A stretch of DNA of 64,000 bases from Kitasatospora cheerisanensis KCTC 2395 (GCF_000696185.1 NZ_KK853997.1:4258410-4322409); one strand, 5' to 3'; counted from the first letter of the stretch, positions 18,025 through 26,588 are shown. Numbers and translations are program-made. The notes: a model not told the origin generated them from the sequence alone.

Positions 18025-18227
18025 CCCTCTAGGTTGCATAAAGGCGGGGCCGGGGCGCACCTCGGTTTTTGTTGCGAGCTTCCAGTGTCACAGGCCCGGC
18101 GGGCCGACCGCGAACAGCCGCCCGGGACGGTCAAAGGAAGGTATTGACGGCCACCCGCCCGTTTCGCTCGAACGTCGTACTGACTAGCCTGGGGGGAACG
18201 CTTTAACGGGGAACAGGGGGAGTTCTG

Positions 18228-18593
18228 ATGGGTCTTCTGGACGGCGTGGGCCACCTGATCAGCGACGTCGGGCACGTGGTCGGCGACGTGGTCGAGGTCG
18301 GCAAGGACATCGTCATGGCGCCCGCCGAGATCGCCCACTGGGCGCTCAGCAAGATGTTCGGGGACGCCGACGCCGAGCTGAACAAGATCGCGCAGGAGCT
18401 GGCCGAGATGGCCAAGCAGGTCGAGCAGCTGGGCGGCGAGGTGAACTCGGTCCTGTCGAACATGTCCTGGCACGGTGCGGCGGCCGACGCGTTCACCGCG
18501 CACGCGCAGGGCCGGGTGCGGGAGCTGAACGGGGTCGCGGACGAGCTCGGCCAGCTCGGCGACTCGGTGAAGCGCCTCGCCAACGTGCTGTGA
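18228..18593 (+). CDS. WXG100-type small helical protein
   Basis: A 121-residue, mostly helical protein. A hydrophobic N-terminal stretch (residues 1-45) precedes a helix-turn-helix hairpin with SWHGAAADAF at 80-89, the W-x-G turn typical of WXG100/ESAT-6-like proteins, at residues 81-83. The ribosome-binding site AGGGGGAG lies close to the ATG. It stands 67 bp ahead of a WXG-like/NlpC-P60 protein, so it is likely its partner or carrier for type VII-like export. No EccC or other ESX component is in the window. It is divergent from hrpA. Confidence 0.72.
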   Translation: MGLLDGVGHLISDVGHVVGDVVEVGKDIVMAPAEIAHWALSKMFGDADAELNKIAQELAEMAKQVEQLGGEVNSVLSNMSWHGAAADAFTAHAQGRVRELNGVADELGQLGDSVKRLANVL

Positions 18594-18660
18594 CCCGGGG
18601 CCGGACGGTGAAGAGCGTGCCGTGCCCGGCCGCGGGCGGAGAACGAGGGGACGTCCTTCG

Positions 18661-19770
18661 ATGACGGGGAACCAGTTCGGCTTCCATCCGGACGAACTGC
18701 TGAAGATCCAGCGCGACTTCGAGCAGATCAACCAGCGCATGGAGGAGATGACCAAGCAGGTCGGGCACATCAGGGCGACGGTCGCCAAGGCCGCCGCCAC
18801 CGATGTGTTCTCCGGCTCGATCCTCGGGGTCCTCGGGGCCGGCGCGGTGCTGGCGGAGGTCCACCGGGACGTCGCCGACATCAGCCACCGGGCCGAGGCG
18901 CTGATGAAGACCAAGGAGAAGCTCACCCAGGAGCTCGGCCAGGACGCGGCGAAGATCAAGCAGGTCATCGCCCGGTACGCGGCGGCCGAGAAGAAGATCG
19001 CCGAGGAGCTGAACAAGCCCAAGGGCGAGGGCAAGCCGCAGCCGAAGTCCCCGCACACCGGGATCGACAGCACCGGCGGCGGCAGCGGCAGTGGCGGCGG
19101 CAGTGGTTCGGGCGGCGGCGGGAGCCACACGCCGCAGCCGAAGTCCCCGCACACCGGGACGGACAGCACCGGCGGCGGTGGCGGCGACGGCGGCACCGGC
19201 ACGCCCTCGGGCGGGCCCGGCGGGAAGCACGACGGGCCGAAGCTCAAGGACCACTCGACCGGCGACTGGAAGACCAAGATCATCAACGGCAGTGGCTGGG
19301 ACTCCTGGTCCGACCACCGCCACAAGCGCAACGGCGAGGGCCTCGGCGTGAAGGCGCGGCCCAAGCTGGAAGGGCTGTCGCCGGAGCGCCGGGCCATGGT
19401 CGAGCGCGCCCTGGAGCGCGCCGAGCACAAGCTCGGCTACAGCCAGGGCGCCGTCACCAACGGCTACCGGGTCGACTGCTCCGGCCTGGTGTCCTGCGCC
19501 TGGGGCCTGCCCGGCCCCGGCCTGAACACCATCGGCCTGATGCAGCACAACGTGTCGCACCACATCGGCAAGGGCGACCTGCAGCCGGGCGACGCGATGA
19601 TCTCGAACGACCACACGGTGCTGTTCGCGGGCTGGGCGGACGCCGCCCACACCCGCTACATCGGCATCGAGGACAGCGGCGACGCGGGCATGGTCTCCCG
19701 GGAGATCCCCTACCCGTACTTCCACGGCGGCTCCGCCTACCAGCCGTACCGCCGCAACGGCGTCGACTGA
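18661..19770 (+). CDS. WXG-like N-terminal domain fused by Gly-Ser linker to NlpC/P60-type hydrolase (copy 1)
   Basis: A 369-residue protein. Residues 1-120 are alpha-helical coiled coil (KIQRDFEQINQRMEEMTKQ...), without a signal peptide, and resemble WXG/LXG carrier domains. A low-complexity linker (about 125-195) holds two PQPKSPHTG units and Gly-Ser runs. The C-terminal domain has YRVDCSGLVSCAWGL with the presumed catalytic Cys, then QPGDAMISN and DHTVLFAGW with the presumed His, as in NlpC/P60 peptidoglycan hydrolases. It is closely similar to the next gene, so a tandem duplication is likely. A WXG100 gene lies just upstream. Cell-wall hydrolysis after export is inference. Confidence 0.72.
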   Translation: MTGNQFGFHPDELLKIQRDFEQINQRMEEMTKQVGHIRATVAKAAATDVFSGSILGVLGAGAVLAEVHRDVADISHRAEALMKTKEKLTQELGQDAAKIKQVIARYAAAEKKIAEELNKPKGEGKPQPKSPHTGIDSTGGGSGSGGGSGSGGGGSHTPQPKSPHTGTDSTGGGGGDGGTGTPSGGPGGKHDGPKLKDHSTGDWKTKIINGSGWDSWSDHRHKRNGEGLGVKARPKLEGLSPERRAMVERALERAEHKLGYSQGAVTNGYRVDCSGLVSCAWGLPGPGLNTIGLMQHNVSHHIGKGDLQPGDAMISNDHTVLFAGWADAAHTRYIGIEDSGDAGMVSREIPYPYFHGGSAYQPYRRNGVD

Positions 19771-19784
19771 CGAACGGTCACGGG

Positions 19785-19827
19785 GAAGGGCCCGGGCCGG
19801 GGTTGAGCACCCCGGCCCGGGCCCTTC
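19785..19827 (+). terminator. 18-bp stem terminator between the two NlpC/P60-like genes
   Basis: GAAGGGCCCGGGCCGGGG and its exact complement enclose a 7-nt loop. It lies 15 bp past the stop of copy 1, so copy 2 probably has its own promoter. Confidence 0.88.
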
Positions 19828-19909
19828 GTCCGTTCGTCGGAGCAGTCTTGAAATATTCTTGGGACGACCGGCCAGGGGGGCCGTGGGTCGACAAGGGGGG
19901 CGAAACACG

Positions 19910-21052
19910 ATGGCAGGCAACCAGTTCGGCTTCCATCCGGAAGAACTGCTGAAGATCCAGCGCGACTTCGAGCAGATCAACCAGCGCATGGAAGAGATGA
20001 CCAAGCAGGCCGCGCACATCAAGGAGACGGTCGCCAAGGCCGCCGCAACCGACGTGTTCTCCGGCTCGATCCTGGGGATCGTCGGAGCGGGTGCGGTGCT
20101 GGCGCAGGTCCACCGGGACGTCGCCGACATCAGCAGCCGGGCGGACGCGCTGATGAAGACCAAGGAGAAGCTCACCCAGGAGCTCGGCCAGGACGCGGCG
20201 AAGATCAAGCAGCTCATCGAGCGGTACGCCGCGGTGGAGAAGCAGATCGCCGACGACCTGAACAAGCCCAAGGGCGAGGACAAGCCGCAGCCCAAGTCGC
20301 CGAGCACCGGTATCGACAGCACCGGTGGCGGCAGCGGAAGTGGCGGCGGCAGCGGTTCCGGCGGCGGCAGCGGTTCGGGCGGCGGAGGCAGCCACGCGCC
20401 GCAGCCCTCCTCGCCGAACACCGGCGGCAGCGACACCAGCGGCAACGACGGCTCCGGGATCTCCACCCGGCCCGGCGGCCTGCACGACGGCCCGAAGATC
20501 AAGGACCGGTCCAGCGGAGACTGGAAGACCACGATGATCAACGGGCGGGGCTGGGACGACTGGTCGCCCACCCACAAGTGGCACCCGCGCAACGGCGGCG
20601 GCGTCGGCGTGGTGGACCGGCCGAACCTGGACGGCGTCTCCGACGAGCGCCGGGCGATGGTCGAGCGGGCGATGGAGCGGGTCGAGCGCAAGCTCGGCTA
20701 CAGCCAGGGCGCCGTCACCAACGGCTACCGGGTCGACTGTTCCGGCTTCGTCTCCGCGGCCTGGGGCCTGTCCACCTCGGGCGGCGGCACCTCGACCGGC
20801 CCGCTGATCAGCGAGAGCGCCGGCATCGCGCACCACATCAACAAGAGCGACCTGATGCCCGGCGACGCCCTGGTCATCCACCACGAGGGCGGCGACAACA
20901 ACCAGCACGTGGTGCTGTTCGGCGGCTGGGCGGACGCCGCGCACACCAAGGCGATCATCCTGGAGGACTCCGGCAGCAACGGCTGCATCTCGCACGAGGT
21001 GGCGATGTCGAAGCTGTCCGGCTACACCGCGATCCGCAAGAACGGGATGTGA
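19910..21052 (+). CDS. WXG-like N-terminal domain fused by Gly-Ser linker to NlpC/P60-type hydrolase (copy 2)
   Basis: A 380-residue paralogue of the gene at 18661. The N-terminal 120 residues are nearly identical, and the linker is a longer GSGSGGGSGSGGG run. The C-terminal hydrolase has diverged more: YRVDCSGFVSAAWGL with the presumed catalytic Cys, MPGDALVIHHE and NQHVVLFGGW with the presumed His, and a longer loop between them. The ATG at 19910 was chosen because it aligns with copy 1. Conserved carrier plus diverged hydrolase suggests selection for different targets, which is inference. No immunity gene is seen beside it. Confidence 0.72.
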   Translation: MAGNQFGFHPEELLKIQRDFEQINQRMEEMTKQAAHIKETVAKAAATDVFSGSILGIVGAGAVLAQVHRDVADISSRADALMKTKEKLTQELGQDAAKIKQLIERYAAVEKQIADDLNKPKGEDKPQPKSPSTGIDSTGGGSGSGGGSGSGGGSGSGGGGSHAPQPSSPNTGGSDTSGNDGSGISTRPGGLHDGPKIKDRSSGDWKTTMINGRGWDDWSPTHKWHPRNGGGVGVVDRPNLDGVSDERRAMVERAMERVERKLGYSQGAVTNGYRVDCSGFVSAAWGLSTSGGGTSTGPLISESAGIAHHINKSDLMPGDALVIHHEGGDNNQHVVLFGGWADAAHTKAIILEDSGSNGCISHEVAMSKLSGYTAIRKNGM

Positions 21053-21126
21053 CCCGGCGGGCGGTCCCCCGGCCCGGCCGCCGGGGCCGCCCACCGCCCG
21101 GGGATCGCCCACCGCCCGGGGCGGCC

Positions 21127-21157
21127 TTGACCTCAAGCGCGCTTGAGGTCCTACCGT
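21127..21157 (+). promoter_or_regulatory. SoxR/MerR-type promoter-operator
   Basis: TTGACC (21127-21132) and TACCGT (21152-21157) are separated by 19 bp, the long spacer used by MerR-family activators. The spacer is filled by the perfect 22-bp palindrome GACCTCAAGC...GCTTGAGGTC (21129-21150). Its CCTCAAG...CTTGAGG arms are those of SoxR boxes. It drives the VOC gene 47 bp downstream. Confidence 0.7.
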
Positions 21158-21203
21158 CGGGACGAGAAAGGTCACCCCGCCCCGGAACGAGAGGCAGTGC
21201 ACC

Positions 21204-21572
21204 ATGCCCGTCGAGCTCAACCACACCATCGTGGCCGCCAAGGACCGGCAGGCCACCGCCGCCTTCCTGACCGAGCTGCTCGGCCTGCCCGAGGCCGAGG
21301 TTCACGAGCCCTTCCTCGCCGTGCAGTTGGGAAACCGGGTGACGCTCGACGTGATGACCGCGCCCGGCCCGATCACCCCGCAGCACTACGCCTTCCTGGT
21401 CTCCGAGGACGAGTTCGACGCCGTCCTCGGCCGGATCACCGCCGGCGGACTGCCGCACTGGGCCGACCCGTTCTTCCAGCAGCCCGGCCGGATCAACCAC
21501 TGGAACGGCGGCCGCGGCGTCTACGTCAAGGACCCGGACGGGCACAGCATCGAGGCGCTCACCAGGCCCTGA
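21204..21572 (+). CDS. VOC superfamily protein (glyoxalase/dioxygenase fold)
   Basis: A 122-residue, two-beta-alpha-beta-beta-beta module with NHTIVAAKDRQATAAFL at the start and RGVYVKDPDGHSIEAL at the end. His7 and the final Glu of HSIE are in the positions of metal ligands in the VOC family. Likely activities are glyoxalase-like detoxification or binding of a reactive small molecule. Its upstream promoter has a SoxR-type operator, which suggests induction by redox-active compounds or another MerR-family signal. Substrate unknown. Confidence 0.85.
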   Translation: MPVELNHTIVAAKDRQATAAFLTELLGLPEAEVHEPFLAVQLGNRVTLDVMTAPGPITPQHYAFLVSEDEFDAVLGRITAGGLPHWADPFFQQPGRINHWNGGRGVYVKDPDGHSIEALTRP

Positions 21573-21615
21573 GCGCTGCCGCCGGTTCGCTCGGCGACCC
21601 GGTTAGGGTGGAGCG

Positions 21616-22050
21616 ATGAGCGAGCAGCAGCGGCCGGACTTCGAAGCGGACCCGGGCAACGTCCACCCGGTGGCCAGGGTGGTTCTCGGAGTGGCCGGGG
21701 TGACGCTGATCGGCGTCGGCATCGTGCTGCTGGTGCTGCCCGGGCCCGGCATGCTGCTCCTGCTGGCCGGAATGGTGCTGCTGGCCCGGGCGATCCCCGC
21801 GTTCTCCCGCTTCGTCGAACCGGTCCGGCTCAAGGCGATGCAGGGCGCCGAGGCGAGCGTCGCCTCCCGCTGGCGGATCGCCGGCTCGGTGCTGGCCGGC
21901 CTCGGACTGATCGGCGCGGGCGTGGTCGCCTTCCTGGTGCCCAGCCTGCCGCTGGCGGGCTGGGCGACCGGGCTCAGCCTGGTGCTGTCCGGCCTGATCC
22001 TGTTCGCCCTGCTGATCTGGAGCCACCGCCGGGTGCACGGCGGACGCTGA
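21616..22050 (+). CDS. TIGR02611 family membrane protein
   Basis: A 144-residue protein with four hydrophobic segments in two pairs (about 20-40, 42-62, 86-108 and 110-135). The first hairpin contains LPGPGMLLLLAGMVLLA, the PGPGW-like signature of this actinobacterial family. A ribosome-binding purine tract lies just before the ATG at 21616. It follows the VOC gene by 43 bp and converges with the next operon. Function is not established. Confidence 0.8.
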   Translation: MSEQQRPDFEADPGNVHPVARVVLGVAGVTLIGVGIVLLVLPGPGMLLLLAGMVLLARAIPAFSRFVEPVRLKAMQGAEASVASRWRIAGSVLAGLGLIGAGVVAFLVPSLPLAGWATGLSLVLSGLILFALLIWSHRRVHGGR

Positions 22051-22083
22051 ACCCGCCCCGCTCCGCTCGGAGGTGACGGCCCG

Positions 22084-22773
22084 TCAACGGGCCAGCCGGA
22101 ACACGGCGGCGGCCGCCGCGCGCAGCGGCCAGGCGGGCCGGGGGACGTCGAAGGCGGCCCGCAGCGGGGCGTCCAGCAGGGCCGTGGCGAACGCCGGGGC
22201 GTGCCGCGCCAGCGGGCCCGGCAACCGGGCCGCGAACAGGCCGGAGACGGCCTCCCAGAGGGCCCGGCCGGCCGGGCTCGGAGCGAACCGGGCGGCCTCG
22301 AACTCCCGCATCCAGGCCGCGATCGAATCCAGCCCCGGACCGGGCAGCGCCGGCAGCCCCAGGGCGTCGGCCAGCGCCGCCTGGAAGGCGAACGCGGCGG
22401 CCCGCTCGGCCGGCGACACCCCGCCGTTGCGGGCCGTGAACTCCACCGGGCAGACCGTGAAACAGGCCAGCACGTAGCGCATCAACTCGGCTTCCACACC
22501 CGGCAGTCGGTGCATCGCGGCGAGCTCGGCGACGATCGCCCGGCCCGGCTCGCTGTCCACCCCGTGCCCGATCAGGGCGAACATCATCGCGCCGGTGGCC
22601 TTCGCCCGGGCCTTCGGCGCGGACGCCAGCCTCCCGGTGCCGGCCAGCACCCCGGCGATCTCCGGGACGGCGAAGGTGCGCACGAAACCGAGCGTCAGCC
22701 CGACCCGGGCCCGCTGCGGGGCCCGGTGCAGCACCAGCGCGGCGAACGCGTCCCGGGGCGGCTCGACGGTCAC
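22084..22773 (-). CDS. MpaB/DUF2236-like oxygenase family protein (tentative)
   Basis: 229 residues, mostly helical. The HRAPQRARVGLTLGFVRTFAVP opening, the AKATGAMMFALIGHG block, an AAMHRLPGVEAELMRYVLACF segment and the late WEAVSGLF region resemble the ER-bound oxygenase mpaB/rubber oxygenase family; His residues near 20 and 110 could ligate heme. It starts at a GTG overlapping the stop of the MAB_1171c gene, so the two are translationally coupled. It is the last gene of a four-gene operon with XRE and ImmA-like genes. Oxygenase activity is not shown by the sequence. Confidence 0.5.
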   Translation of the reverse strand: MTVEPPRDAFAALVLHRAPQRARVGLTLGFVRTFAVPEIAGVLAGTGRLASAPKARAKATGAMMFALIGHGVDSEPGRAIVAELAAMHRLPGVEAELMRYVLACFTVCPVEFTARNGGVSPAERAAAFAFQAALADALGLPALPGPGLDSIAAWMREFEAARFAPSPAGRALWEAVSGLFAARLPGPLARHAPAFATALLDAPLRAAFDVPRPAWPLRAAAAAVFRLAR

Positions 22774-24002
22774 GACCGCTCGGCCAACGCCCGCTCCAGC
22801 AACGGCGACCGCAGGAACGACGCGACCCGCACCAGGTGCGCACGCTCCTCGGCCGGATCGGTGTCCAGCCCCGGCAGCACCGGCTGCTCCTCGCGCGGCC
22901 TCGGCACCGCCCCCGCCGTCAGCCCGTCGACCGCGGAGCGCAGCGCGGCCGCGACCACCAGCGCGTCCCGCTCGCCCGGCGCGAGCGAGGCTCGCTCGGC
23001 GAACCGCTCCGCACGGCCGACCGCGGCCGGGTCGATCCACGGACGGAGCGTCAACTGCCCGTCGCGGATCTCCAGTCCGCGCCGGGTGGTGCGCCACTCC
23101 AGGTCGCGCAGCGCGGCGCGCTCGCGCCAGGCGGGGGACGGCGGGCCCTCCAGGGCGAGCCGCCGGTCCGCCCGGTACACCAAGTCCCACAGCGGGCGCA
23201 GCGCCCGGAAGTCGCTGCGGCGGCGGGTCCAGGCGGCGACCGCCGGGCCGGCGAAGCCGAGGGTGATGCCGACCGCGCCGAGCGCGGCGAACGCCGGGCC
23301 GAGCGCCGTGCTCAGCCACTCGGCGCCGCCGAGGCCGAAGTACGCCAGCGCGATCGCGGCCAGCTTGCACACCACGTAGCCGCAGGCGGTGAGCGCCCCG
23401 GCGGCCAGCAGCCGGATGCCGCGGCGCAGCCAGCCCGCCGGGAGCCGGGCGGCGTGGCCGAGGCAGACCCGGCCGATGTCGATCAGCGCGTAGGCGAACA
23501 GGCCCTGGTACAGCATCAGGAACAGGGCGGTGGCCGCCCGCGGCGCGAAGGTGGTGTCGAAGGTCAGCGGCGTCTCCGGCCGGTACGGGCCGCCCGCCAG
23601 GAACAGCGCCGCCAGCACCGGCACCAGCGCGGCGAACACCGCGGTGCGGCGGCGCACCCGCTGCCGCAGCCGGTCGTCCAGCGGCGCCCACCGCTCGGCG
23701 CCGACCCGCTCCTCCGGCGGCGTCCAGACCAGCGCGAGCACCACCGCGGCCGCGGAGAACCCGACGATGCCCAGGTAGACGAACAGCGTCGCCAGGTTGC
23801 CGACACCGGTGACGTGGCCGACCGCCCGGTACACCAGCGGCGAGGCCAGCAGGAACGCGGTGGACGGGGAGGCGATCGCCAGCGCGACCACCAGCAGACC
23901 GAAGGACGGGTCGCGCCGCCAGGCCCGCAGCTTCAGCCCCGCGACCACCCAGGCGGCGCTGCCGATACCCAAATAGACCAGGTTGTACGGCAGTTCAGAC
24001 AT
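22770..24002 (-). CDS. MAB_1171c family putative transporter
   Basis: A 410-residue protein with seven to eight predicted membrane segments in the first 265 residues, starting MSELPYNLVYLGIGSAAW, and a soluble helical C-terminal domain of about 140 residues. The layout matches the MAB_1171c family that accompanies XRE and ImmA-like genes in actinobacteria. It overlaps the ImmA-like gene by 8 bp and the MpaB-like gene by 4 bp, so the operon is tightly coupled. The name transporter is a family label only; no substrate is indicated. Confidence 0.7.
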   Translation of the reverse strand: MSELPYNLVYLGIGSAAWVVAGLKLRAWRRDPSFGLLVVALAIASPSTAFLLASPLVYRAVGHVTGVGNLATLFVYLGIVGFSAAAVVLALVWTPPEERVGAERWAPLDDRLRQRVRRRTAVFAALVPVLAALFLAGGPYRPETPLTFDTTFAPRAATALFLMLYQGLFAYALIDIGRVCLGHAARLPAGWLRRGIRLLAAGALTACGYVVCKLAAIALAYFGLGGAEWLSTALGPAFAALGAVGITLGFAGPAVAAWTRRRSDFRALRPLWDLVYRADRRLALEGPPSPAWRERAALRDLEWRTTRRGLEIRDGQLTLRPWIDPAAVGRAERFAERASLAPGERDALVVAAALRSAVDGLTAGAVPRPREEQPVLPGLDTDPAEERAHLVRVASFLRSPLLERALAERS

Positions 24003-24570
24003 GCTGCCCCTTGCGGTGCTCCAGCGCGGGGGCGAGCTGCGAGGTGGTGCCGGCGCCCGGCGCGAGCACCAGGATGCGCATCAGCTCGGCGCCGAGCACC
24101 TCCGCCTCCTCCTCGGCGATGTCGTCGTAGTGCGAGCGGCCCAGCACCAGGCGGAGCATCTCCGGGTCGATGGTGGGCAGTTCGACCAGCGAAGGGTCCT
24201 CGTCCGCCCGGGCCGGCTCGCTCAGGTGCCCGCACAGCAGGTGCGCCAGCTCGTGGCAGACGATGTGCGCGCGGTGCAGCCCGGAGGTCTCCTGCTCCAC
24301 GTGGATCACGTCCTCGGCGGGCAGCCGCTCCACGAAACCGGACGGCTCGCCCACCCGCATCCGGCGCGGGGCGATCCGGATCGGCCGGTCCAGGTGCGCG
24401 GAGACCGCCCCGCACAGCTCCTCCACGGTGCTCAGCGGCGGCAGACGCAGCTCGCGCGCAACTGCCCGCATCCGGCGGCGGGTCCGACCGAGCCCGCTTC
24501 CCACACCCCGCACGTCGACCCCCTCCGGAAGCCGCCAGTGTCCCAGCGGCACCTGCTGGCGCTCCGTCAC
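23995..24570 (-). CDS. ImmA/IrrE-type zinc metallopeptidase
   Basis: A 191-residue protein with the zinc motif HELAH at 106-110 in HIVCHELAHLLCGH, the signature of ImmA/IrrE/COG2856 peptidases. Such enzymes cut or inactivate a partner repressor, often of the XRE type. The gene immediately upstream encodes such an XRE protein and overlaps it by 4 bp (ATGA), supporting a regulator/protease pair. The C-terminal helical tail has a Glu-rich EEEAEVLGAELMR segment. Cytoplasmic. The inducing signal is unknown. Confidence 0.83.
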   Translation of the reverse strand: MTERQQVPLGHWRLPEGVDVRGVGSGLGRTRRRMRAVARELRLPPLSTVEELCGAVSAHLDRPIRIAPRRMRVGEPSGFVERLPAEDVIHVEQETSGLHRAHIVCHELAHLLCGHLSEPARADEDPSLVELPTIDPEMLRLVLGRSHYDDIAEEEAEVLGAELMRILVLAPGAGTTSQLAPALEHRKGQHV

Positions 24571-25004
24571 GTCACCGGGCCGGCCTCGTCCGGCTGGCCG
24601 GCGGGCAGGCCGACCGCCCGCCGCAACTGCTCCACAATAGTGAGTGCGGCGTCCTGCATCTCCGGCGGCAGCCCGGCCGCCCGCATGGCGATCCGCTCCA
24701 CCCGTGCGTCGCGCAGCGCCTCGATCTTGCGCAGGTCGCGTTCGACCGCGCAGGCGGTCTCCGAGTCGGAGAAGTAGTCCAGCGGGACGCCGAAGAACTT
24801 GGCGATCCGGACGGCGTTCTCCAGGCTCGGCTTCTGGGTGCCCTTGCGCAGGTTGCCGATGTACGTGCCGCTCAGCCCGGTGCCTTCGGCGATCTCGGAG
24901 TCCCGCCAGGGCCGGCCGAGGTCCTTCGGGTAGATCACCGCTATCAGGCGCCGGAAGCGACTGGCGAAGTCCGGTGCTTCGGCGCGGGAGGATTCCGTGG
25001 GCAT
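24567..25004 (-). CDS. XRE-family transcriptional regulator of the ImmA operon
   Basis: A 145-residue protein with a helix-turn-helix at about 31-60 (WRDSEIAEGTGLSGTYIGNLRKG), then a helical C-terminal domain. The cro/C1-type pattern KPSLENAVRIAKFFGV is clear. The ATG at 25004 is used; another in frame at 25016 would add four residues. It is the first gene of the XRE-ImmA-MAB_1171c-MpaB operon and is presumably its repressor, relieved by ImmA cleavage. The promoter must lie in the 500-bp region to the right. Confidence 0.85.
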   Translation of the reverse strand: MPTESSRAEAPDFASRFRRLIAVIYPKDLGRPWRDSEIAEGTGLSGTYIGNLRKGTQKPSLENAVRIAKFFGVPLDYFSDSETACAVERDLRKIEALRDARVERIAMRAAGLPPEMQDAALTIVEQLRRAVGLPAGQPDEAGPVT

Positions 25005-25503
25005 GTGCCGGATCATAGATGGTCCGTACCCCTGGGCGTATCCCTCGATCGCCCCGTTCTGCACGATCGTTGGGGAATTCGTGCCGAAATCGTGGGGGAG
25101 GGCCACTCCGTGCGCCCGATCGTCACTCTTGAATCCACGATAGTTGACACACCGTGGCCGGGGTCGGCAGGATCGGCATCCTGATGCTCGGGCGCCGTTG
25201 CCCCACGGGGGTGGGCAGCGGCGCTCGTTCACTCCCGCCCCGGGGCGGGCGGTGGCGTGCGCGTGCCTCCGCCCGGACGGACCTGGCGGGCCGAGGCGTG
25301 TGGTTGCTTCCACGCCGTGCGCCCGGCGCACGAACTCCCCGGGCGCGCTCCCCCCACGAAGCGGACGTCGCCACCGCGCTGCCGGGGCGTCACTTTCCGT
25401 TTCCGGAGCGGCCGTTCCGCGTCGGTACGTTTCCCGCGACCTCGCCCGGCGCCCGTCCGCCAGCACCACTCGGGCGCGCCCCGCCCGAAAGGCCGCGCAG
25501 CCG
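25005..25503. other. Gene-free region between XRE operon and GT2 gene
   Basis: About 500 bp without a supported gene. It separates the divergent XRE operon and the glycosyltransferase. The part near the XRE start (25020-25150) is less GC-rich and holds promoter-like sequence; the rest is GC-rich without ribosome-binding sites. A long leader for the GT2 gene is possible. Confidence 0.5.
25144..25173 (+). promoter_or_regulatory. Possible sigma-70 promoter facing the GT2 gene
   Basis: TTGACA (25144-25149) and CAGGAT (25168-25173) are spaced by 18 bp, close to the vegetative consensus. The GT2 start codon is about 330 bp further on. Confidence 0.4.
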
Positions 25504-26538
25504 ATGGCCCCCCGACTCTCCGTCGTCGTCCCGGTGTACAACGTCGAGCGGTACCTCGCCGAATGCCTGGACTCGATCGCCGCCCAGAGCTTCACCGACT
25601 TCGAATGCGTCCTGGTGGACGACGGCTCCACCGACACCAGCGCCGACATCGCCGAGCAGTACTGCGCCCGCGACCCGCGCTTCCGCCTGGTCCGCCAGCC
25701 CAACCGCGGACTCGGCGCCGCCCGCAACACCGGCGTGCGCCACCTCGCCGACGCCACCGAGTACCTCGCCTTCGTCGACAGCGACGACACCCTCCCCCCG
25801 CACGCCTACCGGCTGATGATCTCCACCCTGGACGACACCGGCTCCGACTTCGCCGCCGGCAACGCCCTCCGGCTGCGCACCACCGGCCTCGAACCCTCGC
25901 ACGCCCACCGCCGGCCGTTCGCCGAGACCCGGCTGCGCACCCACGTCTCCGAACTGCCCGCCCTGGTCACCGACCGCACCGCCTGGAACAAGGTCTACCG
26001 CCGCGCCTTCTGGACCGCGGCCGGCCTCGAGTACCCCGAAGGCATGCTCTACGAGGACGCGCCCGTCAGCGTCCCGCACCACTTCCTCGCCGAGCACGTC
26101 GACGTGCTCTCCGAACCCGTCTACCACTGGCGGATCCGCGAGGACGGCGAACGGTCCATCACCCAGCGGCGCACCGACCCGCGCGGCCTGGCCGACCGGG
26201 TCCGCTCCATCGAACTCGTCCGCGGCTGGCTGCTCGACCAGGCCGACCCGGCCTTCCGCGAACACCTGCGGGCCTACGACCACAACACCCTGGTCGAGGA
26301 GATCCCGATGTTCTTCTGGACCGTCCCCGACGGCGACCGCGACTACCGGCACGCCTACCACCGCCACGTCACCCGCCTGCTCAGCGCCATCGGCCCCGAC
26401 CGCCTCGCCACCCTCCCCCCGGTCCTCCGCCTCAAGTACCGCCTCACCGTCGCCGGCCGCCTCCACACCCTCTCCACCGTCCAACGCGCCCACCGCCGCG
26501 TCCGCAACACCCGCAAGGCCCTCCGCCGCACCCCGTGA
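25504..26538 (+). CDS. Family 2 glycosyltransferase
   Basis: A 344-residue GT-A-fold enzyme. It starts at the ATG at 25504, giving the standard MAPRLSVVVPVYNVERYL opening. The nucleotide-sugar motifs are VDDGSTD (about 37-43) and the metal-binding FVDSDD (about 88-93). Acceptor-side residues include YEDAPV (about 181), where family members have the catalytic (E/D)D. The C-terminus is basic and helical. No membrane segment is evident, so it is cytoplasmic or peripheral. Neighbours do not form a polysaccharide cluster, so the product cannot be inferred. Confidence 0.9.
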   Translation: MAPRLSVVVPVYNVERYLAECLDSIAAQSFTDFECVLVDDGSTDTSADIAEQYCARDPRFRLVRQPNRGLGAARNTGVRHLADATEYLAFVDSDDTLPPHAYRLMISTLDDTGSDFAAGNALRLRTTGLEPSHAHRRPFAETRLRTHVSELPALVTDRTAWNKVYRRAFWTAAGLEYPEGMLYEDAPVSVPHHFLAEHVDVLSEPVYHWRIREDGERSITQRRTDPRGLADRVRSIELVRGWLLDQADPAFREHLRAYDHNTLVEEIPMFFWTVPDGDRDYRHAYHRHVTRLLSAIGPDRLATLPPVLRLKYRLTVAGRLHTLSTVQRAHRRVRNTRKALRRTP

Positions 26539-26543
26539 ACACG

Positions 26544-26580
26544 AGAGAGCCCCCGAGCGCTTCGCGCTCGGGGGCTCTCT
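26544..26580. terminator. 17-bp bidirectional terminator between GT2 and tRNA-Phe
   Basis: AGAGAGCCCCCGAGCGC and its complement enclose a 3-nt loop. It serves the GT2 gene and the convergent tRNA cluster. Confidence 0.9.
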
Positions 26581-26588
26581 CTGTGCGG

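Noticed and set aside
13981..18147. A 1,388-codon plus-strand open frame over hrpA
   Set aside because: Antisense shadow; the hrpA frame contains all helicase motifs.
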